NCBI RefSeq assembly: GCF_025141935.1 | Contig: NZ_CP081120.1 | Location: 1,426,001 to 1,490,000, forward strand | Length of the DNA: 64,000 nt | Origin: Sulfitobacter sp. S190 | GTDB taxonomy: Bacteria > Pseudomonadota > Alphaproteobacteria > Rhodobacterales > Rhodobacteraceae | Direction of reading: 5' to 3' | Shown: positions 18,669 to 26,927 of the stretch, in pieces | How positions within the stretch are numbered: the first letter of the stretch is position 1 | Layout: the number at the start of each line of letters is the position of its first letter | Translations under genes and position numbers: made by a program | Notes under the pieces: model-generated | Seen by the model: only the letters and a program-made list of their open reading frames with translations | The model's database searches: none | What the model was told of the DNA's origin: nothing

Positions 18669-19085
18669 GTCGTTTGCCCCCCCGAATCTGCACCCGCGAC
18701 TTTTACGAAACCACCCGTTGATTCTCCATCGCCGCCACCAGATGTTGTGGGCTCCGCTTTCTTATCCCCAGATGAAGTATAGTTTTCCACAAAACGGCCC
18801 ACAGGTGGCGGCTGTTGTGACATATTGCGCACGCCCGCCAAGTTGCCGCAGGCTCAAGAGCCGTAACCCGTTTAGAGAAAGTGCGCGGCCCCCGATCGCC
18901 GGGTCAGACAGGGCCGCCAATCGCCGCCCGAGGCGATTTTTCAAAGGTTTTCAGACCCCTTCCGCCGCGGCATGAAATCAACCCTAAGATGCACGCTTTC
19001 CCTGCGTTAACTTTTTGAATCACAGGCGCGCGGGCGCAGGGCGCAGGTCAACCCGGTAATTCGGAAAAAAACGTGAATAAATCCG
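18669..19085. other. Non-coding stretch between tRNA-Pro and the nrdJ promoter
   Basis: About 417 bp with no convincing gene. A 73-codon minus-strand frame (18620-18841) has no ribosome-binding site, and its end is formed by the terminator hairpin, so I do not call it. Two DnaA-box-like 9-mers lie inside (listed separately). It is noticeably less GC-rich than the flanking genes, with short A/T runs (TTAACTTTTTGAATC near 19006-19020, GGAAAAAAACGTGAATAAA near 19062-19080). Confidence 0.6.
18762..18791 (+). promoter_or_regulatory. Pair of DnaA-box-like 9-mers
   Basis: TTATCCCCA (18762-18770) and TTTTCCACA (18783-18791) each differ by one base from the DnaA consensus TTATCCACA. They are in the same orientation with starts 21 bp apart, two helical turns. 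E. coli nrdAB is a known DnaA target, so a role in nrdJ control is possible but only inferred. Confidence 0.35.
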
Positions 19086-19115
19086 TTGACCCATTATGGT
19101 CGAATACGCCAGATT
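19086..19115 (+). promoter_or_regulatory. Candidate nrdJ promoter
   Basis: TTGACC at 19086-19091 is a good -35 element. A 17-18 bp spacer leads to CCAGAT/CAGATT at 19109-19115, a weak -10 that overlaps the first NrdR-box-like site. It would leave a leader of about 200 bases before nrdJ. Confidence 0.45.
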
Positions 19116-19119
19116 GTGA
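19104..19119. promoter_or_regulatory. NrdR-box-like site 1 (upstream)
   Basis: ATACGCCAGATTGTGA matches about 10 of 16 positions of the NrdR consensus ACACWATATMTWGTGT, best in the right half. It lies 31 bp (three helical turns) start-to-start before site 2, the spacing expected of paired NrdR boxes. Confidence 0.5.
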
Positions 19120-19134
19120 TGGCTGACGGCACCG

Positions 19135-19150
19135 CCACAACATCTAGTGG
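19135..19150. promoter_or_regulatory. NrdR-box-like site 2 (downstream)
   Basis: CCACAACATCTAGTGG matches 13 of 16 positions of the NrdR consensus and is itself a near palindrome (CCAC/GTGG arms). With site 1 it forms a phased pair downstream of the candidate -35, consistent with NrdR/ATP-dATP repression of ribonucleotide reductase. Confidence 0.6.
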
Positions 19151-19325
19151 TTAACACGGGACGGCGGTCCAGCAACGGGACGTTACACAATACGGCGGAT
19201 GACGGGTCATCCCAGGGGTCTTTTGCAGGTCAAAGGAGCCGCTGTGTGCGGACTGTTGCATATGAATGTGCGGATCGGGACCACCCGGTTCAGGGAAGAG
19301 ACAAGCTGATGTATGGGGCAGCGCG

Positions 19326-22300
19326 ATGAAAATTGAACGTAAATTCACCAAACAGGGTCAGGACGCCTACGCAGAGCTCGACTTTGTGTCGACCGTATCG
19401 GAAATCCGCAATCCTGACGGGTCCATCGTGTTCCGGCTCGACAACGTCGAAGTGCCCAAGAGCTGGAGCCAGGTCGCATCCGACGTCATCGCGCAGAAAT
19501 ACTTCCGCAAGGCCGGCGTGCCATCCGAAATGGTGAAGGTCAGAGAAAAGGGCGTGCCCGAATTCCTGTGGCGCTCCGAGCCCGCCGAAGGCGCCGAAAT
19601 CGGCGGTGAGACATCCTCCAAGCAGGTCTTTGACCGTCTGGCCGGTGCATGGGCGTACTGGGGCTGGAAAGGTGGCTATTTCTCCACCGAAGAAGACGCG
19701 CGCACCTATTATGACGAAATGCGCTACATGCTGGCGACCCAACGCGCGGCCCCCAACAGCCCGCAGTGGTTCAACACCGGCTTGCACTGGGCCTACGGCA
19801 TCGACGGTCCCGCGCAGGGTCACTATTACGTCGATTACAAGACGGGCAAACTGACCCGCTCCAAATCTTCCTATGAGCACCCCCAACCGCACGCCTGCTT
19901 TATCCAGTCGGTCGCGGACGATCTGGTGGGTGACGGCGGCATCATGGACCTGTGGGTCCGCGAAGCGCGCCTGTTCAAATACGGCTCGGGCACGGGCACC
20001 AATTTCTCCTCGCTCCGCGGTGCGGGCGAGAAGCTGTCGGGCGGCGGCAAGTCGTCTGGTTTGATGGGTTTTCTCAAGATCGGCGATCGTGCAGCCGGCG
20101 CCATCAAATCGGGCGGCACCACCCGCCGCGCGGCCAAGATGGTCATCGTGGACGCCGATCACCCCGATATCGAGGATTTCATCAACTGGAAAGTGCTCGA
20201 AGAGCAGAAGGTTGCGTCCATCGTTGCCGGCTCCAAGATGCACGAACAAAAGCTCAACCTGCTGTTTGCCGCGATCAAGGGCTGGGACGGCGCCGAAGCC
20301 GATGCCTATGATCCCGCCAAGAACGATCAGCTGAAAGCGGCGATCCGCGAGGCCAAGAAAGTCTCCATCCCCGAAACCTACGTCAAGCGCGTGCTGGATT
20401 ACGCCAAGCAGGGCCACACCAGCATCGAATTCCCCACCTATGACACCGACTGGGACTCCGAAGCCTACAACTCCGTTTCGGGCCAGAACTCCAACAACTC
20501 CATCCGGGTCACCAACGCCTTCCTGAAAGCCGTCGAGAAAGACGCCGACTGGGAATTGATCGACCGCGTTGAGGGCAAGGTGTCCAAGACCATCCGCGCC
20601 CGCGATCTGTGGGATCAGGTCGGTCATGCCGCATGGGCCTGTGCCGATCCCGGCATCCAGTACCACGACACCGTCAACGAATGGCACACCTGCCCCGAAG
20701 ACGGCGCGATCCGCGGCTCCAACCCGTGCTCGGAATACATGTTCCTTGACGATACGGCCTGTAACCTTGCCTCGATGAACCTGTTGACGTTCCTCAGGGA
20801 CGGCGAATTCCAGGTCGAAGACTACATGCACGCCTCGCGTCTGTGGACCGTGACGCTGGAAATCTCGGTGATGATGGCGCAATTCCCCTCCAAGGAAATC
20901 GCGCAGCGCTCCTATGACTTCCGCACACTGGGTCTGGGCTATGCGAACATCGGCGGTCTGCTGATGAACATGGGCTACAGCTATGACAGCGACGAAGGCC
21001 GGGCGCTCTGCGGCGCGCTGACTGCCATCATGACAGGCGTGGCCTATGCCACATCCGCCGAAATGGCGGGCGAGCTGGGCGCATTCCCCGGCTACACCAA
21101 GAACGCACAACACATGCTGCGGGTCATGCGCAACCACCGCACTGCCGCACAGGGCAAGGCCGACGGCTACGAGGCGCTGGCGGTGAAACCCGTGCCTCTC
21201 GATCACGCCAACTGCCCGCAGGCGGGTCTGGTCGATATCGCAATGTCGTGCTGGGACGAGGCATTGAAACTGGGCGAAGCCCACGGCTACCGCAACGCGC
21301 AGACCTCGGTCATCGCGCCCACCGGGACCATCGGTCTGGTCATGGATTGTGACACCACGGGGATCGAGCCCGACTTCGCGCTGGTGAAGTTCAAGAAGCT
21401 CGCCGGAGGCGGTTACTTCAAGATCATCAACCAATCCGTGCCCGCCGCGCTGGAAAAGCAGGGCTACGGCTCGGCGCAGATCGAAGAGATCATTTCCTAC
21501 GCTGTCGGCCACGGCACCATCGGCAATGCCCCCGGCATCAACCACACCAGCCTCATGGGTCACGGTTTCGGCCCCGAAGAGCTCAAGAAAGTCGATGCCG
21601 CGCTGGCACAGGCCTTCGACATCCGCTTTGTGTTCAACCAGTGGACGCTGGGCGAAGAGTTCTGCACCAAGGTGCTGGGCATCCCCACAGAAAAGCTGAA
21701 CGATCCGTCGTTCGACCTGCTGCGTTCGCTGGGCTTTTCCAAGGCGGACATCGACGCGGCCAACGACCACGTCTGCGGGACCATGACGCTGGAAGGGGCG
21801 CCGCACCTCAAGGACGAACATCTGTCGATCTTTGACTGCGCCAACCCGTGCGGCAAGAAAGGCAAGCGCTTTTTGTCGGTCAACAGCCACATCACCATGA
21901 TGGCCGCGGCGCAGTCGTTCATCTCGGGCGCGATCTCCAAGACGATCAACATGCCCAACGACGCCACCATCGAGGATTGCCAGAAAGCGTACGAACTCAG
22001 CTGGTCGCTGGGCATCAAGGCAAACGCGCTCTACCGCGATGGCTCGAAACTGTCGCAGCCACTGGCGGCGGCACTGGTCGAGGATGACGATGACGCGGCC
22101 GAAGTGCTCGAAAGCGGTTCCATTCAGGAAAAAGCCGCCGTGCTGGCCGAAAAGGTGGTCGAGAAGGTCATCGTCAAGGAGCTGGTCAAATCGCACCGCG
22201 AAAAGATGCCGGAGCGCCGCAAGGGCTATACCCAGAAGGCGATTGTGGGTGGTCACAAGGTCTATCTGCGCACGGGCGAATACAAGGACGGCAACCTTGG

Positions 22301-22973
22301 CGAAATCTTCATCGACATGCACAAGGAAGGTGCCGGTTTCCGTGCGATGATGAACAACTTCGCCATCGCCGTGTCCGTGGGCCTGCAATACGGTGTGCCG
22401 CTCGAGGAATTCGTCGATGCGTTCACCTTCACCAAGTTCGAACCGGCGGGCATGGTGCAGGGCAACGACAGCATCAAGAACGCCACCTCGATCCTCGACT
22501 ATATCTTCCGCGAACTGGCGGTCAGCTATCTGGACCGCACCGATCTGGCGCATGTACAGCCGCAGGGTGCGACATTTGACGATCTGGGTCGCGGCGAGGA
22601 AGAGGGCGTGGCAAACGTCTCCGAACTCTCCGACAGCGCTGCGGTCAAATCGCTCGAGGTGCTCAAGCAGATCACATCGCAAGGCTACCTGCGCAACCGC
22701 GTGCCACAGAACCTCACGGTTCTGCAGGGCGGGCACAGCGCAGAGCTGGCTCAGGCCGTCGCCAACACGGTCGCCGAAGTGCAGACCGACGTGGCGGCCG
22801 CCGTCGCCACGGTTGCGGGGGGCGCCGGTGCCACGGCACTGGATGCGCGGACCAAAGCCAAGATGCAGGGCTACGAGGGCGAAGCCTGCGGCGAATGCGG
22901 AAACTTCACGCTGGTGCGCAACGGCACCTGCATGAAGTGCAACACCTGCGGCGGGACATCCGGCTGCAGTTAA
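19326..22973 (+). CDS. nrdJ: Adenosylcobalamin-dependent ribonucleotide reductase (class II, NrdJ)
   Basis: 1215-residue class II reductase that makes deoxynucleotides with a B12-generated thiyl radical, without oxygen dependence. The start at 19326 gives [20 protein letters not shown]; earlier in-frame codons add unconserved residues. Landmarks: [24 protein letters not shown] (redox Cys about 191), [12 protein letters not shown], and the radical-site loop [18 protein letters not shown] (Cys about 471, Glu). The C-terminal tail carries clustered cysteines (about 1187-1215: CGEC, CMKC, CGG, C), as in long alphaproteobacterial NrdJ proteins that use a thioredoxin-type reductant. A GGGGC element precedes the ATG. 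Paired NrdR-like sites upstream suggest regulation. No class I nrdAB is in the window. Confidence 0.96.
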   Translation: MKIERKFTKQGQDAYAELDFVSTVSEIRNPDGSIVFRLDNVEVPKSWSQVASDVIAQKYFRKAGVPSEMVKVREKGVPEFLWRSEPAEGAEIGGETSSKQVFDRLAGAWAYWGWKGGYFSTEEDARTYYDEMRYMLATQRAAPNSPQWFNTGLHWAYGIDGPAQGHYYVDYKTGKLTRSKSSYEHPQPHACFIQSVADDLVGDGGIMDLWVREARLFKYGSGTGTNFSSLRGAGEKLSGGGKSSGLMGFLKIGDRAAGAIKSGGTTRRAAKMVIVDADHPDIEDFINWKVLEEQKVASIVAGSKMHEQKLNLLFAAIKGWDGAEADAYDPAKNDQLKAAIREAKKVSIPETYVKRVLDYAKQGHTSIEFPTYDTDWDSEAYNSVSGQNSNNSIRVTNAFLKAVEKDADWELIDRVEGKVSKTIRARDLWDQVGHAAWACADPGIQYHDTVNEWHTCPEDGAIRGSNPCSEYMFLDDTACNLASMNLLTFLRDGEFQVEDYMHASRLWTVTLEISVMMAQFPSKEIAQRSYDFRTLGLGYANIGGLLMNMGYSYDSDEGRALCGALTAIMTGVAYATSAEMAGELGAFPGYTKNAQHMLRVMRNHRTAAQGKADGYEALAVKPVPLDHANCPQAGLVDIAMSCWDEALKLGEAHGYRNAQTSVIAPTGTIGLVMDCDTTGIEPDFALVKFKKLAGGGYFKIINQSVPAALEKQGYGSAQIEEIISYAVGHGTIGNAPGINHTSLMGHGFGPEELKKVDAALAQAFDIRFVFNQWTLGEEFCTKVLGIPTEKLNDPSFDLLRSLGFSKADIDAANDHVCGTMTLEGAPHLKDEHLSIFDCANPCGKKGKRFLSVNSHITMMAAAQSFISGAISKTINMPNDATIEDCQKAYELSWSLGIKANALYRDGSKLSQPLAAALVEDDDDAAEVLESGSIQEKAAVLAEKVVEKVIVKELVKSHREKMPERRKGYTQKAIVGGHKVYLRTGEYKDGNLGEIFIDMHKEGAGFRAMMNNFAIAVSVGLQYGVPLEEFVDAFTFTKFEPAGMVQGNDSIKNATSILDYIFRELAVSYLDRTDLAHVQPQGATFDDLGRGEEEGVANVSELSDSAAVKSLEVLKQITSQGYLRNRVPQNLTVLQGGHSAELAQAVANTVAEVQTDVAAAVATVAGGAGATALDARTKAKMQGYEGEACGECGNFTLVRNGTCMKCNTCGGTSGCS

Positions 22974-22976
22974 GCG

Positions 22977-23104
22977 CCCCCGAGATCCCTCTTTGGGGGG
23001 GTAGGCCCAGAGCGTCGGGGGAGCTCTGAGGTCGCGCTTGAGAATAGGGTGGGAACGGTACTTTGTTCCTTCCCACCTTCATCCGGGGCGGGTGCGCTCG
23101 CCCC
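22977..23104 (+). other. Chain of hairpins behind nrdJ (possible sRNA or 3' UTR)
   Basis: Four stem-loops in tandem: CCCCC(22977-22981) with GGGGG(22995-22999); CAGAGC(23008-23013) with GCTCTG(23023-23028); GGTGGGAA(23048-23055) with TTCCCACC(23070-23077); GGGGCG(23085-23090) with CGCCCC(23099-23104). No gene is visible. The strong terminator at 23178-23203 follows. It could be nrdJ 3' UTR or a small RNA. Confidence 0.45.
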
Positions 23105-23177
23105 TGACGCAACCAAGGCCGCAGGCAAAAAAACATCGAGCGGTTAACAAATTGAGCCTTGGTGGCGAGACTATGCA

Positions 23178-23203
23178 GGGGAGCGTTCGCGCTCCCCTTT
23201 TTT
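23178..23203 (+). terminator. Strong Rho-independent terminator
   Basis: GGGGAGCG-TTCG-CGCTCCCC (23178-23197), an 8 bp GC stem with a UUCG tetraloop, followed by six T's (23198-23203). It ends transcription arriving from nrdJ or from a small RNA in the 22974-23177 interval, and stands between nrdJ and the convergent sigma factor gene. Confidence 0.9.
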
Positions 23204-23236
23204 CTTGCGTGTATGTGTGCGTGCAGCCGCAGTGGC

Positions 23237-23737
23237 CTACAACAGCTCCTCCACCCGCGCCTTGGGCGGCACGCCCAAATCGGCGCGCAGCGTGGCGCGG
23301 GCGCGCGCCAGCCGCGACATGATCGTGCCCACCGGCACATCCAGCGCATCGGCCAGCACCCGCGGACTGGTCTCGCCTGCCGCAACCTGTTGCATCAGCG
23401 CAGATTGATCCGGTGGCAGTGTCGCGATCGCCGCCGTCAGGCTTTGACAAAACAGCACCCCTTCGGCGTTGGGCGGGATGCTGGCCGTTTCCTCGTCGAG
23501 TTCGGCCAGATCGACATGCGCGCGCCACCGGGCCCGTGCCAGATTGTGCAGGATGATCATCGCGTAATGTTCGGGCCGGTCGATGCGGCGTTTTTCCAGC
23601 GTTTGCAGCAGCCGCAGGGCCGCCTCCTGGGCCATGTCTTCGGCATCCGAGGCCTGCCCACACAGGCGGCGGGCCCGCTTGCGCAAGCGCGGCAGCAGGT
23701 GATCGAATGTACCGGTATCGAGCGTTTGATGTGTCAT
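23237..23737 (-). CDS. ECF-type RNA polymerase sigma factor
   Basis: 166-residue group IV sigma-70. Region 2 contains CGQASDAEDMAQEAALRLLQ (about 26-45), and region 4 contains the helix-turn-helix around PVGTIMSRLARARATLRADLG (about 135-155). Regions 1.1 and 3 are absent, as in ECF factors. An anti-sigma factor is usually encoded beside such genes but I see none here. Its nearest divergent neighbour is a small EF-hand protein across 246 bp, a plausible target or partner. Which stress it answers is not shown. Confidence 0.87.
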   Translation of the reverse strand: MTHQTLDTGTFDHLLPRLRKRARRLCGQASDAEDMAQEAALRLLQTLEKRRIDRPEHYAMIILHNLARARWRAHVDLAELDEETASIPPNAEGVLFCQSLTAAIATLPPDQSALMQQVAAGETSPRVLADALDVPVGTIMSRLARARATLRADLGVPPKARVEELL

Positions 23738-23983
23738 TGCGTCTGCCTCGTCCTGTTTTCACCAACAATGACAGCATTCCGCGACACAACCAGATGGGGA
23801 ATTTCCGCCGATTTGCGCGCGGCCCCCTTTTTGGGCGGTTCGTTGCCCGCCCTTCGCCGCACCATAGGCAAGCCGCCGCGTGCGCCGCGCAGGGCAGGGA
23901 CGCAAAGCCCGTTTCGCGCATCTGACAGGGTGAGGACGCCAAGACGGCAAGCCTCGAGCAAAACAAAAACTGGAGTAATCCCA

Positions 23984-24232
23984 ATGACCACACTTTCGAA
24001 AATCACCACCTTCATGACCGTCGCAATCGTGCTGCCGACCACCGTTCTGGCGCAAAGCATGGAAGACATGGACGCGGACGGCGATGCGCTGCTGAGCTTT
24101 GAGGAAGTGCAAGGCGCCTTTCCCGATGTGACGGCGGATCAATTCAACGTGCTGGACCTGAACGCCGATGGCGTTCTGGACGCCGAAGAGGTTGCAGCAG
24201 CCCAGGAGGCGGGCCTTATGCCCGCTGGCTGA
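23984..24232 (+). CDS. Small exported EF-hand protein
   Basis: 82 residues: a signal peptide (about 1-23, MTTLSKITTFMTVAIVLPTT then VLAQS) followed by two EF-hand-like calcium loops, DADGDALLSFEEV (about 34-46) and DLNADGVLDAEEV (about 58-70). It should bind Ca2+ in the periplasm. GGAG lies nine bases before the ATG. It is divergent from the ECF sigma factor, so it may be under that sigma's control. A GC stem plus T tract follows 57 bases after the stop. Confidence 0.82.
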   Translation: MTTLSKITTFMTVAIVLPTTVLAQSMEDMDADGDALLSFEEVQGAFPDVTADQFNVLDLNADGVLDAEEVAAAQEAGLMPAG

Positions 24233-24289
24233 TGCGGCACGGTTGATGACCCCCCTGTGGCAGTTCGGGGCCCATCAGCCGACCCGAGG

Positions 24290-24324
24290 CCCGGCAGCCC
24301 CCCCAGGCGCCGGGTCTCTTTTTG
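24290..24324 (+). terminator. Terminator after EF-hand gene
   Basis: CCCGGC (24290-24295) pairs with GCCGGG (24309-24314), followed by TCTCTTTTTG. The stem is short, but the T tract supports intrinsic termination for the EF-hand gene, also facing the convergent MttB-family gene. Confidence 0.5.
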
Positions 24325-24339
24325 TCTTGTCGCTCGGTC

Positions 24340-25878
24340 TCAGATCGGCAGGTGGATGTTGAACCGCGCGCGGATGGCCTGATCGAGCTGCGGATCAAAT
24401 GCAGCGGCCGATCTTTGCGCCAAAATCGCCTCCTTGCGGGCCTTGGCACCGGCGACCAGATCGGGCTTTTCCTTCTCGACCCATTCCTTGGGCGACATGC
24501 GGTTGCCGCAGGTGGGATAAAGATGATCCGTCTGCATCCGCGCCATTGTCTGGTCCGTGCCGAGGTAATGGCCCGGCCCCCCCATGCACACCGCCGCCAT
24601 CTGGTCCAGCGCAAGCGTTTCTTCGTTGACTTCGATGCCGCGCACGCACCGCATCGCCTGTCCGATCAGATCATCCCCGAGGATCAGGCTTTCGTGACAG
24701 AACCCCAGAAGCGAGGCGTGCATGCCAGCGGCCTCATAGACCATGTTCAGGCCCGAAAGCCCCGCCATCACGTTTGAGCACATCTGCTCCCAGCCTGCCT
24801 GCATGTCGGGCAGCTTGCTGTCAGCGATCCCCGCCGCGGCACCGCCGGGCAGATCGTAGAATGCGTGCATCTGTGCACAGCCGGCCGTCAGCAGCGCCTG
24901 TTCGCCGGAACCGCCCGTCATCGCGCCGGTGCGCAGGTCCAAACCAAAGGGCCAGGTGCCGAAAATGGCCGGATGGCCGGGCGATACCGCGTTCACATAG
25001 ACCAGACCGGCCAGACACTCCGCAACCGCCTGCACGATGGCCCCCGCCGTGGTCGAGGGCGCCGTCGCCCCCGCCATGCCCGCCGACAAAAGCAGAACCG
25101 GCATGCCCGCACGGATGCAGTTTTCCATGACTTCACAGCTTTCGGTGGCAAATTTCATCGGCGGCACGACAAAGCAGTTGCTGTTGGACACGAAAGGCCG
25201 CGCGCGCCATTTCTCCTCGCCCCCTGCAATCATGTGCAGCATCTCGATCGCGGGGGCGACGAAATCGGGTTCCGAAAACGAGGTGCCGATATGCTTGGTC
25301 GTGCCCGATGTGCAGGCGTAGATCGAATTGTAGTCCATTTCCATGTTGTCGGTGATGTCGCGGCACACCATGGGACGCTGGCAAAAATGCAGGTTTTCGA
25401 GCGTGTCGACGATGCGGGCCGCATCGTGGAGGTCTTGCACGGTGCTGTCGCGGTAATGCTGGGTGTCGACATCGACCATGTGAACCGCCGCACCGGCGGT
25501 GCCGTAGTGGACGCGCGTGCCCGACAGTTCGAGATCATGCGCCCCGTCGCGGCTGTGCAACGTGACGCTGCGGTTGGCGCGTGCGAGCGTATCCTCGACC
25601 AGTGCGCGGGGGAACCGGATGCGGCCGTCGGCCCCCTCCACCGCACCTGCGCCGGTCAGATAGGCGACACCGGAGGGCGGCGCATCGGCAAGCCCGATGG
25701 TCTCGAGCGCCTGAAGGGCAGCATTGTGGATCTGCTGGATGTCGTGGTCCGACAGGGGCTTGTACTGGCCGCCGTTCATGCCGGGGCGCACGGGGCGCAG
25801 ATTTTCGGCTAGAGGGGCCTGACGGGCGGCACGGCGCGCCGCACGGCCACCGCTGCGGGAAGGGGAATGGTCATTCAT
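24340..25878 (-). CDS. Trimethylamine methyltransferase-family protein (non-pyrrolysine)
   Basis: 512 residues, resembling the MttB superfamily of corrinoid-dependent methyltransferases along its length (PMVCRDITDNMEMDYNSIYA, PFVSNSNCFVVPPMKFATES, GMPVLLLSAGMAGATAPST, HAFYDLPGGAAAGIADSKLP, MGGPGHYLGTDQTM). There is no in-frame TAG, so it lacks pyrrolysine and is the non-Pyl type whose members demethylate glycine betaine and related quaternary amines. A corrinoid protein and a reactivation or acceptor methyltransferase would be partners but are not beside it. The substrate is unknown. The N terminus (about 1-25) is Arg/Ala-rich. Confidence 0.85.
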   Translation of the reverse strand: MNDHSPSRSGGRAARRAARQAPLAENLRPVRPGMNGGQYKPLSDHDIQQIHNAALQALETIGLADAPPSGVAYLTGAGAVEGADGRIRFPRALVEDTLARANRSVTLHSRDGAHDLELSGTRVHYGTAGAAVHMVDVDTQHYRDSTVQDLHDAARIVDTLENLHFCQRPMVCRDITDNMEMDYNSIYACTSGTTKHIGTSFSEPDFVAPAIEMLHMIAGGEEKWRARPFVSNSNCFVVPPMKFATESCEVMENCIRAGMPVLLLSAGMAGATAPSTTAGAIVQAVAECLAGLVYVNAVSPGHPAIFGTWPFGLDLRTGAMTGGSGEQALLTAGCAQMHAFYDLPGGAAAGIADSKLPDMQAGWEQMCSNVMAGLSGLNMVYEAAGMHASLLGFCHESLILGDDLIGQAMRCVRGIEVNEETLALDQMAAVCMGGPGHYLGTDQTMARMQTDHLYPTCGNRMSPKEWVEKEKPDLVAGAKARKEAILAQRSAAAFDPQLDQAIRARFNIHLPI

Positions 25879-26268
25879 GACGGGTCTCTTGCGTAGGAAA
25901 AGGGGCAGGGATGCGCAGGCTAGCTGCTCCCCGGCGCCCCGCGTGCCGCGCGTCCCCTGTGCGCCCCGATGGTTCGGCTCACAAGAACGTGAATGCAGAT
26001 GGCATGCTGCACGCGCAAAATCCTCCCTCGATACGTCGAGAGTGCAGGTTTTAAGGCCTTTGGTCTGTCTTGTTTGCGACGCCGGAAAACAGGGCAGGAA
26101 GCGCGGAAAACTGCCGCCCGTGTCGTAAACGAGCCAGTTCTCGCCAGTTTTGCTGCACTGCCGAATAAATCCGGGAAATTCGCGGAACCTTCACTAGGTC
26201 AGACTGGTTAGCCGCCCAAGGACAGAGCTTGTCCGGAAGCACCAAAACTCGTTTCTGAGGAGAGTAAA
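25879..26268. other. 390 bp divergent spacer with no gene
   Basis: Separates the MttB-family gene (minus) from the outer-membrane protein gene (plus). It has no good coding frame. Near the plus gene, GGACA and TGTCC arms around GAGCT (26220-26234) could form a small leader hairpin; CTCGA/TCGAG flanks TACG at about 26028-26041. A strong GAGGAGA ribosome-binding site precedes the outer-membrane gene. Confidence 0.5.
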
Positions 26269-26868
26269 ATGAAAAACTTGAGCATGATGGTTGCCGCAGC
26301 AGGCATTTCGGCCGCCGCGCTTTCGACGACCGCATTTGCAGGCACGCTGCAGGATCCCGTGATCGAAGAGCCGATTGCGCCCGCCCCACAAATCGTCTCG
26401 ACCGGCGGCGACTGGACTGGCTTTTACGGCGGTCTGAACCTCGGGTACGGCGACGTGGACACAAACGCCGATGTTGACGGCGACGGCGGCACATACGGTG
26501 TGCACCTCGGTTATGACTACGATTTCGGCCGGTATGTTCTGGGTGGTGAACTCGAATATGACAAATTCGACGTGACACTGGGCGACGGCGACGGTTCCGT
26601 CGAAGTGGATGACGTGGCGCGGCTGAAAATCCGCGGCGGTTACGACCTTGGCCGCACGTTGATCTACGCCACAGGTGGTCTGGCCCGCGTCAGCACCGAA
26701 ATCGGCGATGAGAACGGCGAGTTTCTCGGTCTGGGCGTGGCCTATCAGGTCAACGACCGCTTTACCGTGGGTGGCGAAGTGCTCGAGCACCGTTTCGACG
26801 ACATCGACGGCTCCGGCGTGGACGCGGATGCGACCACCTTCAACCTGCGTGGTTCGATCCGCTTCTAA
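26269..26868 (+). CDS. Outer-membrane beta-barrel protein (Omp25/OmpA-like family)
   Basis: 199 residues: a signal peptide (about 1-24, ending AFAG), then a small barrel of alternating hydrophobic/polar strands with repeated Gly-Tyr pairs (WTGFYGGLNLGYG, YGVHLGYDYDFGRYVLGGEL, LKIRGGYDLGRTLIYATGG, FTVGGEVLEHRF) and a C-terminal aromatic SIRF, as in alphaproteobacterial Omp25/31-type porin-like proteins. An acidic DVDTNADVDGDGG loop may bind cations. Transcription stops at a strong terminator 27 bases after the stop codon. Confidence 0.9.
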   Translation: MKNLSMMVAAAGISAAALSTTAFAGTLQDPVIEEPIAPAPQIVSTGGDWTGFYGGLNLGYGDVDTNADVDGDGGTYGVHLGYDYDFGRYVLGGELEYDKFDVTLGDGDGSVEVDDVARLKIRGGYDLGRTLIYATGGLARVSTEIGDENGEFLGLGVAYQVNDRFTVGGEVLEHRFDDIDGSGVDADATTFNLRGSIRF

Positions 26869-26894
26869 GGTCCGGTCATCAAGATTATGATACG

Positions 26895-26926
26895 CGGGCG
26901 TACCCTACCCAGGGTGCGCCCGTTTT
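26895..26926. terminator. Terminator shared by two convergent genes
   Basis: A 12 bp stem (26895-26906 with 26911-26922, one G-T pair) with ACCC loop, then TTTT on the plus strand. It stops the outer-membrane gene; the minus-strand aminotransferase stop codon begins 2 bases downstream, so the hairpin also faces that transcript. Confidence 0.88.
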
Positions 26927-26927
26927 C

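Noticed and set aside
18505..18693. Minus-strand frame with [24 protein letters not shown]
   Set aside because: It is a translation of the antisense of tRNA-Pro(TGG), a common misannotation.
18620..18841. 73-codon minus-strand frame between tRNA-Pro and nrdJ
   Set aside because: No ribosome-binding site, Gly/Ser/Thr-rich unconserved-looking product, and its end is formed by the tRNA terminator hairpin.
19121..19325. Cobalamin riboswitch before nrdJ
   Set aside because: The leader lacks a recognisable B12-box or the expected multi-stem core; NrdR-like sites explain the region better.
19290..22736. 1148-codon minus-strand open frame opposite nrdJ
   Set aside because: High GC at third positions of nrdJ keeps the antisense free of stops; His/Arg/Asp-rich nonsense composition.
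24340..25878. Pyrrolysine in the MttB-family protein
   Set aside because: No in-frame TAG and no pylTSBCD genes; non-Pyl type.
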